This document shows, piece after piece, positions 60,507 through 64,000 of a DNA stretch of 64,000 nucleotides. The DNA is from Pacificoceanicola sp048553275 (GTDB lineage Bacteria > Pseudomonadota > Alphaproteobacteria > Rhodobacterales > Rhodobacteraceae), in the NCBI RefSeq assembly GCF_048553275.1, contig NZ_JBLZMW010000005.1:182045-246044 (forward strand), in the 5' to 3' direction. Within the stretch, counting starts at the first letter, position 1. Every line of letters begins with the position of its first letter. The translations under genes were made by a program, and so were the position numbers. The notes under the pieces were generated by a model that was given only the letters and a program-made list of their open reading frames with translations, was not told the DNA's origin and did not search any database.

Positions 60507-60698
60507 ATGAAGAAAATCGCTCTCGCCGCTGCTTTCGCTGCTGCTGCCACTTCCGCAATGGCTGGTTCCTATGCCAAGGACGACGTTGTGATGGAGCCCG
60601 TCGTTGTGGTTGAAGAAACCGCAGCAAGCTCGTCCTCCGCTGGTCTGCTGATCCCGCTGCTGCTGGTTGCAATCATTGCAGCGGCTGCCGCTGACTAA
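60507..60698 (+). CDS. Small exported Ala-rich protein of unknown function
   Basis: A 63-residue protein: signal peptide MKKIALAAAFAAAATSAMAG (cleavage after AMA), a short acidic/valine segment (VVVVEETAASSSS), then a hydrophobic C-terminal helix (LLIPLLLVAIIAAAAA) reaching the end. GGAG lies 6 bases before the ATG. An independent terminator follows, so it is a self-contained gene. I do not recognise it. Confidence 0.75.
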   Translation: MKKIALAAAFAAAATSAMAGSYAKDDVVMEPVVVVEETAASSSSAGLLIPLLLVAIIAAAAAD

Positions 60699-60723
60699 TT
60701 CAGTCAGTCACGGAACGAATTGG

Positions 60724-60754
60724 AAAAGGCGCTGCGACGGTAGCGCCTTTTTCA
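60724..60754 (+). terminator. Terminator after the small exported protein
   Basis: A 10-bp perfect stem AAAAGGCGCT / AGCGCCTTTT with an 8-base loop, continuing into a T-run (TTTTTC), lies 26 bases past the stop. On the minus strand it also ends in a T-run, so it can serve the convergent asparaginase gene as well. Confidence 0.88.
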
Positions 60755-60763
60755 TTTGGTGGA

Positions 60764-61771
60764 TCAAGAGCGGTCTCGCACCATAAGCCCAGGCGCGGGG
60801 CGCACCTGACCAACCGCCATGCCGTCCCAATTGCGCAGCTCGGGGCAGAGGAAGCGCGTCACATCCGGATGCTCCGCGTCAACGACGCCCAGCTTCACAA
60901 GAATTGCGGCAATGGCGCTTTCGGAGGCGCGTGTGGTGCCATCCGCGATCTTGAGCGCCACGCCGAGCCCCTGTTGGGGTAGAATCGCAACGAAATACCC
61001 GTCGGCTCCGGTCTTGATCGCGACGGGCTGATTGGCGGCCTGCATCAAGAGCGTACAGGCCCGGCCGCGTCCGGCAACCATTCCGGGATGCTTGTACATC
61101 GCGCCGACCAGCCGTGCACCGGCAACACTGAGTGTGTCTTCGCGGGTGTGGGCCGTCGCGTACCAGGCCATTGCCTTCGCCATGGCGGCCACGGTGGTGG
61201 CAAAGTTCGGCGCAGAGCAGCCGTCGATGCCGAAGCCCGGGCTGTCTTGCCCGGTGACAGTCTCGAACATTTCGCGGCAGGCACGTTGGACCGGGTTGTC
61301 CGGATCGACATAATCGGAGCCAGCCTTGATGAATTTGCCGTAGGTCAGGAATCCCGCGTGCTTGCCCGAGCAGTTGTTGTGGAGCCGGCAGGGTGCTTCG
61401 CTGTCGCGAATCATCTGAAGTTTCAGTGTGCTGTCGCGCGACGGCTGGGGCCCGCAGCGCAGATCGGCCTCGCCAAGGTCCAGGTCGTGCAGCCAGTCGG
61501 ATACCGCGCTGACGTGTTCTGGCGCGCCCTCGTGCGAGGCACAGGCGAGCGCGAGCTGCTTCTCCGTGAGGCCGAAATGGTCTGCGGCGCCGCTGGCGAC
61601 GAGAGGCAAGGCCTGTATCATCTTGGATGAACTGCGTGGCAAAACCACGGCTTCTGCCTCGCCCCAGGCCTCGACGACGCCCAGGCCGTCGCTGATTACG
61701 GCATGGCCGTAGTGGGCATTTTCGAGGAACGGACCTCGGAATGTTTCTGCAAGAAGGGCGGGAGCTGTCAT
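60764..61771 (-). CDS. Asparaginase (ReAV / thermolabile class III type)
   Basis: A 335-residue L-asparaginase of the Rhizobium etli ReAV family. The family serines are in RSSSKMIQALPL near 47, with ASHEGAPEH, CSGKHAGFL and GIDGCSAPNF downstream. The N-terminal Ntn nucleophile of plant-type asparaginases is absent, and the protein has no signal peptide, so it is cytoplasmic. It hydrolyses asparagine to aspartate and ammonia. It stands alone. Confidence 0.9.
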   Translation of the reverse strand: MTAPALLAETFRGPFLENAHYGHAVISDGLGVVEAWGEAEAVVLPRSSSKMIQALPLVASGAADHFGLTEKQLALACASHEGAPEHVSAVSDWLHDLDLGEADLRCGPQPSRDSTLKLQMIRDSEAPCRLHNNCSGKHAGFLTYGKFIKAGSDYVDPDNPVQRACREMFETVTGQDSPGFGIDGCSAPNFATTVAAMAKAMAWYATAHTREDTLSVAGARLVGAMYKHPGMVAGRGRACTLLMQAANQPVAIKTGADGYFVAILPQQGLGVALKIADGTTRASESAIAAILVKLGVVDAEHPDVTRFLCPELRNWDGMAVGQVRPAPGLMVRDRS

Positions 61772-61940
61772 GGGTCACCTCACGTCTGAGCGATATTCTG
61801 CCAAGAGGGCTTTCGTTGTTCAGCTATTTCAGGCTATTGTCCTGCCGTCGAGAGAAAAGGTTGTTCCCGTCGATTGGGCGCTTACGAACCCTGGGTGCGG
61901 CCTTGTATGATTGAGGCTAAGACAGCTGGAGGCTGCACTG

Positions 61941-62471
61941 ATGATTTCAAGCTTTGTGCGCGTGATCGCCGCAACGGCATTGGCGATTGCGGCAACCGCC
62001 GCGACCGCGCAGGAAGAGAGCACCAACCGCGTTGATGCCATGACCGACTGGTCGGTTTTCGAGGGTCAGGAGCCCCGCGAATGCTGGGCGGTGACGACGT
62101 TCAAGGAAAGCGTCAACACCAAGGACGGCCGCGTCGTGGCCGTGACGCGGGGCAAGATCCTGCTGATGGTGTTCTACCGCCCCGGGTCGGGCGTGAACGG
62201 GCAGGTTGCGTTTACCGGCGGATATCCGTTTGCTCCGGGGTCCACGGTAAACGTGCAGGTCGGGACCAGCGAGTTCGAGCTCTACACCGAGGGCGAATGG
62301 GCCTGGCCGGCAACGGCGCAGGATGATTCCAAGCTGATCACCGCGATGAAACGGGGCGCCGATGCGGTGCTTACGGCGGTTTCGGCGCGCGGGACGACGA
62401 CCAAGGATACCTTCTCTCTGCTTGGCTTCACTGCCGCGGTCGAGGATGCGGAGAAGCGCTGCGCCAGCTAG
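61941..62471 (+). CDS. Invasion-associated locus B (IalB) family protein
   Basis: A 176-residue exported protein with a signal peptide (VRVIAATALAIAATAATAQ, cleavage near TAQ-EES). A single IalB domain follows, with ECWAVTTFKESV and VAFTGGYPFAPGSTVNVQVG. In Bartonella IalB promotes erythrocyte invasion; in free-living Rhodobacteraceae the role is unknown. The start at 61941 is chosen for the signal peptide; the open frame from 61911 adds ten residues. Confidence 0.87.
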   Translation: MISSFVRVIAATALAIAATAATAQEESTNRVDAMTDWSVFEGQEPRECWAVTTFKESVNTKDGRVVAVTRGKILLMVFYRPGSGVNGQVAFTGGYPFAPGSTVNVQVGTSEFELYTEGEWAWPATAQDDSKLITAMKRGADAVLTAVSARGTTTKDTFSLLGFTAAVEDAEKRCAS

Positions 62472-62584
62472 GGCTGCTTGGTTCTCCACGGAATTGGATG
62501 CAAGGGGTCGGGAACACTCGGCCCTTTGTCTTTTGCGTCGAATCCTGTATGGGACGGGCTTCGATTTTCTTAAGGAAGCGTGCG

Positions 62585-63769
62585 ATGGCTGCTGATGCGC
62601 CGATCACTCAGGATGTTCTGACCATTCCCCGGAAGGTTCCGGAGGGGAGCAAGGTGAACCTTGTCGGGTTGACGCGGGCCAAGCTGCGCGAGGCGCTGAT
62701 CGCCATCGGCACGCCCGAGAAGCAGGCCAAGATGCGCACCGGTCAGATCTGGCAATGGGTCTACCACTGGGGCGTGCGCGATTTTGCTGTGATGACCAAC
62801 CTCGCGAAGGACTATCGCGCCAAGCTGGACGCGCATTTCGTGATCGAGATTCCCGAGATGGTGTCCAAGCAGGTCAGCGCCGACGGCACGCGCAAATACC
62901 TTGTGCGGATCGCGGGCGGTCACGAGGTCGAGGTGGTCTACATCCCCGAGACGGATCGTGGAACCCTTTGTATTTCCAGTCAGGTTGGCTGTACGTTGAC
63001 ATGTTCCTTCTGTCACACGGGCACGCAGAGGCTGGTGAGGAACCTGACCGCCGGGGAGATTGTCGGGCAGGTGATGATGGCGCGTGACGATTTGGACGAG
63101 TGGCCGGAGCCGGGCGTTGGCACCGGCGATGCGGGGCCGCGCCTGCTGTCGAATATCGTTCTGATGGGCATGGGCGAGCCGCTCTATAACTTCGACAATG
63201 TGCGTGACGCGATGAAGGTTGCGATGGACGGCGAGGGGATTGCCTTGTCGCGTCGTCGCATCACGCTGTCGACGAGCGGTGTTGTGCCTGAGATCGCGAA
63301 ATGTGCCGAGGAGATCGGTTGCCTGCTGGCCGTTTCGTTCCATGCCACGACGGACGAGGTTCGCGACAGGTTGGTTCCGATCAATAAGCGTTGGAATATC
63401 AAGACATTGCTGGACGCATTGCGTGAGTATCCAAAGGTGTCCAACTCGGAGCGGATCACCTTTGAATACGTGATGCTCAAGGACGTGAACGACAGCGACG
63501 CGGATGCGCGGCGATTGGTGAAGCTGATCCAAGGCATTCCGGCAAAGATCAACCTGATCCCCTTCAACGAATGGCCCGGCTCGCCCTATGAGCGGAGCGA
63601 TTGGGAGCGGATCGAAAGGTTCGCGGATATCATATACAAAGCGGGCTATGCCTCGCCGATCCGCACGCCGCGCGGCGAAGATATCATGGCTGCCTGCGGT
63701 CAGCTGAAGAGTGCCACAGAGCGCGAACGCAAGTCGCGCAGGCAGATCGAAAGCGAAGCGGGGCTGTAA
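62585..63769 (+). CDS. rlmN: RlmN, dual-specificity rRNA/tRNA m2A methyltransferase
   Basis: A 394-residue radical SAM enzyme methylating A2503 of 23S rRNA and A37 of some tRNAs. The cluster motif GCTLTCSFCHTG (Cx3CxxC) is near residues 137-148; the second cysteine needed for catalysis lies in the C-terminal AACGQLKS. KYLVRIAGGHEVEVVYIPETDRGTLCISSQ is typical. The ATG at 62585 has AAGGA 9 bases upstream; the open frame from 62498 is leader. Confidence 0.96.
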   Translation: MAADAPITQDVLTIPRKVPEGSKVNLVGLTRAKLREALIAIGTPEKQAKMRTGQIWQWVYHWGVRDFAVMTNLAKDYRAKLDAHFVIEIPEMVSKQVSADGTRKYLVRIAGGHEVEVVYIPETDRGTLCISSQVGCTLTCSFCHTGTQRLVRNLTAGEIVGQVMMARDDLDEWPEPGVGTGDAGPRLLSNIVLMGMGEPLYNFDNVRDAMKVAMDGEGIALSRRRITLSTSGVVPEIAKCAEEIGCLLAVSFHATTDEVRDRLVPINKRWNIKTLLDALREYPKVSNSERITFEYVMLKDVNDSDADARRLVKLIQGIPAKINLIPFNEWPGSPYERSDWERIERFADIIYKAGYASPIRTPRGEDIMAACGQLKSATERERKSRRQIESEAGL

Positions 63770-63806
63770 GGCCCCCTGTTTCACGCAACATTGGTTAACG
63801 GTGGCA

Positions 63807-63829
63807 AACCCGGCGAATTTCGCCGGGTT
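63807..63829. terminator. Perfect palindrome after rlmN
   Basis: AACCCGGCGA / TCGCCGGGTT with loop ATT, 38 bases past the rlmN stop. The stem is strong but neither strand continues into a T-run (TTAAACG on the plus), so termination by this hairpin is uncertain. Confidence 0.5.
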
Positions 63830-63963
63830 AAACGTGCGCGCGCCATGGTTAATGCACCGTGCACCGCCAAGTGACCACCAGATGTTGGGATCACCCAAGG
63901 TCCGACCGCAAGCGTGAAACAGGCGGTAATCTCCCCCTTTTTAACGGGGTGCATCCGTAGAAC

Positions 63964-64000
63964 TTACGCGGCCATTTTCAGTTTCATGGCGGGTGTGATG
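63964..64000 (-). CDS. Possible C-terminal end of a minus-strand gene entering from the right
   Basis: In one minus-strand frame the last bases encode ITPAMKLKMAA followed by TAA at 63966-63964. Only twelve codons are visible, so this may be chance. The gap between rlmN and here (63770-63963) contains the palindrome above and nothing else I can name. Confidence 0.25.
   Translation of the reverse strand, partial: ITPAMKLKMAA

Noticed and set aside
63779..63794. TGTTTCACG half parS after rlmN
   Set aside because: The second half-site does not match (five mismatches).
1..64000. Search for tRNA or rRNA genes, CRISPR arrays, insertion sequences and integrases
   Set aside because: No cloverleaf-like GTTCGANTC segment in an intergenic space, no regularly spaced repeats, no transposase or integrase motifs seen by eye.

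Overview
The window is a chromosomal segment of an alphaproteobacterium, most likely a Rhodobacteraceae (roseobacter-type) genome. The support is high GC with strong C/G third positions in most genes, the alphaproteobacterial origin-region order maf/aroE/coaE/dnaQ/secB on one side and rho-mnmE-mnmG-rsmG-parA-parB on the other, the Tim44/TimA-MltA-Smr block, and family-typical proteins (FxsA, IalB, SCP2, a ReAV-type asparaginase). Nearly all genes are housekeeping genes packed with 4-base ATGA overlaps. I found no rRNA, tRNA, insertion sequence, prophage or CRISPR array.

Layout. 1-5.0 kb: the end of addB, addA and trxA (recombination nuclease, thioredoxin). 5.1-7.0 kb: the hslVU protease. 7.2-12.7 kb, minus strand: a four-gene peptide-type ABC importer. 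12.8-15.9 kb: pip, ubiG and an MFS transporter. 15.9-18.2 kb, minus strand: timA-mltA-smr. 18.3-22.1 kb: fxsA and secB, then a minus-strand dnaQ-coaE-aroE-maf run. 22.1-22.6 kb holds no gene and looks like the replication origin: AT-rich, with DnaA-box-like 9-mers and a TTAA-N7-TTAA CtrA-type site lying over one of them. Right of it rho, mnmE, mnmG, rsmG, parA and parB run away from the origin in a visibly less GC-rich stretch. Two perfect parS sites are embedded in the first codons of mnmG and rsmG, next to the parAB genes whose product binds them.

29.4-33.6 kb: hemW-rdgB-rph (minus), then hrcA-grpE (plus). 33.7-34.75 kb is the one accessory insert: an mqsRA toxin-antitoxin locus between grpE and mutS, bounded by an imperfect inverted repeat of about 40 bases, in which the toxin gene carries an apparent frameshift. 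34.8-45.3 kb: mutS, maeB, a PfkB kinase, msrA, an aminotransferase/sulfotransferase pair, a DUF7282 protein, an SCP2 protein and argG. 45.4-53.3 kb: a membrane protein, ilvA-SDR, a divergent Hpt / receiver-PP2C signalling pair, a Nudix protein, and hslO-CoA pyrophosphatase-cca. 53.4-58.5 kb: a two-subunit ABC exporter and a 23S rRNA/tRNA m5U-type methyltransferase. 58.5-63.8 kb: an envelope group (two L,D-transpeptidases and a CAP lipoprotein), a small exported Ala-rich protein, an asparaginase, an IalB protein and rlmN.

The least ordinary points are the origin/centromere arrangement (oriC candidate plus coding parS sites), the frameshifted mqsR inside an inverted-repeat-bounded cassette, an aminotransferase-sulfotransferase gene pair whose two domains I recall as fused in plant proteins, a DppC-like permease with an extra membrane domain, and an Hpt/phosphatase pair. 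I did not see a convincing wholly new system. All functional statements rest on reading motifs by eye; no database search was run.
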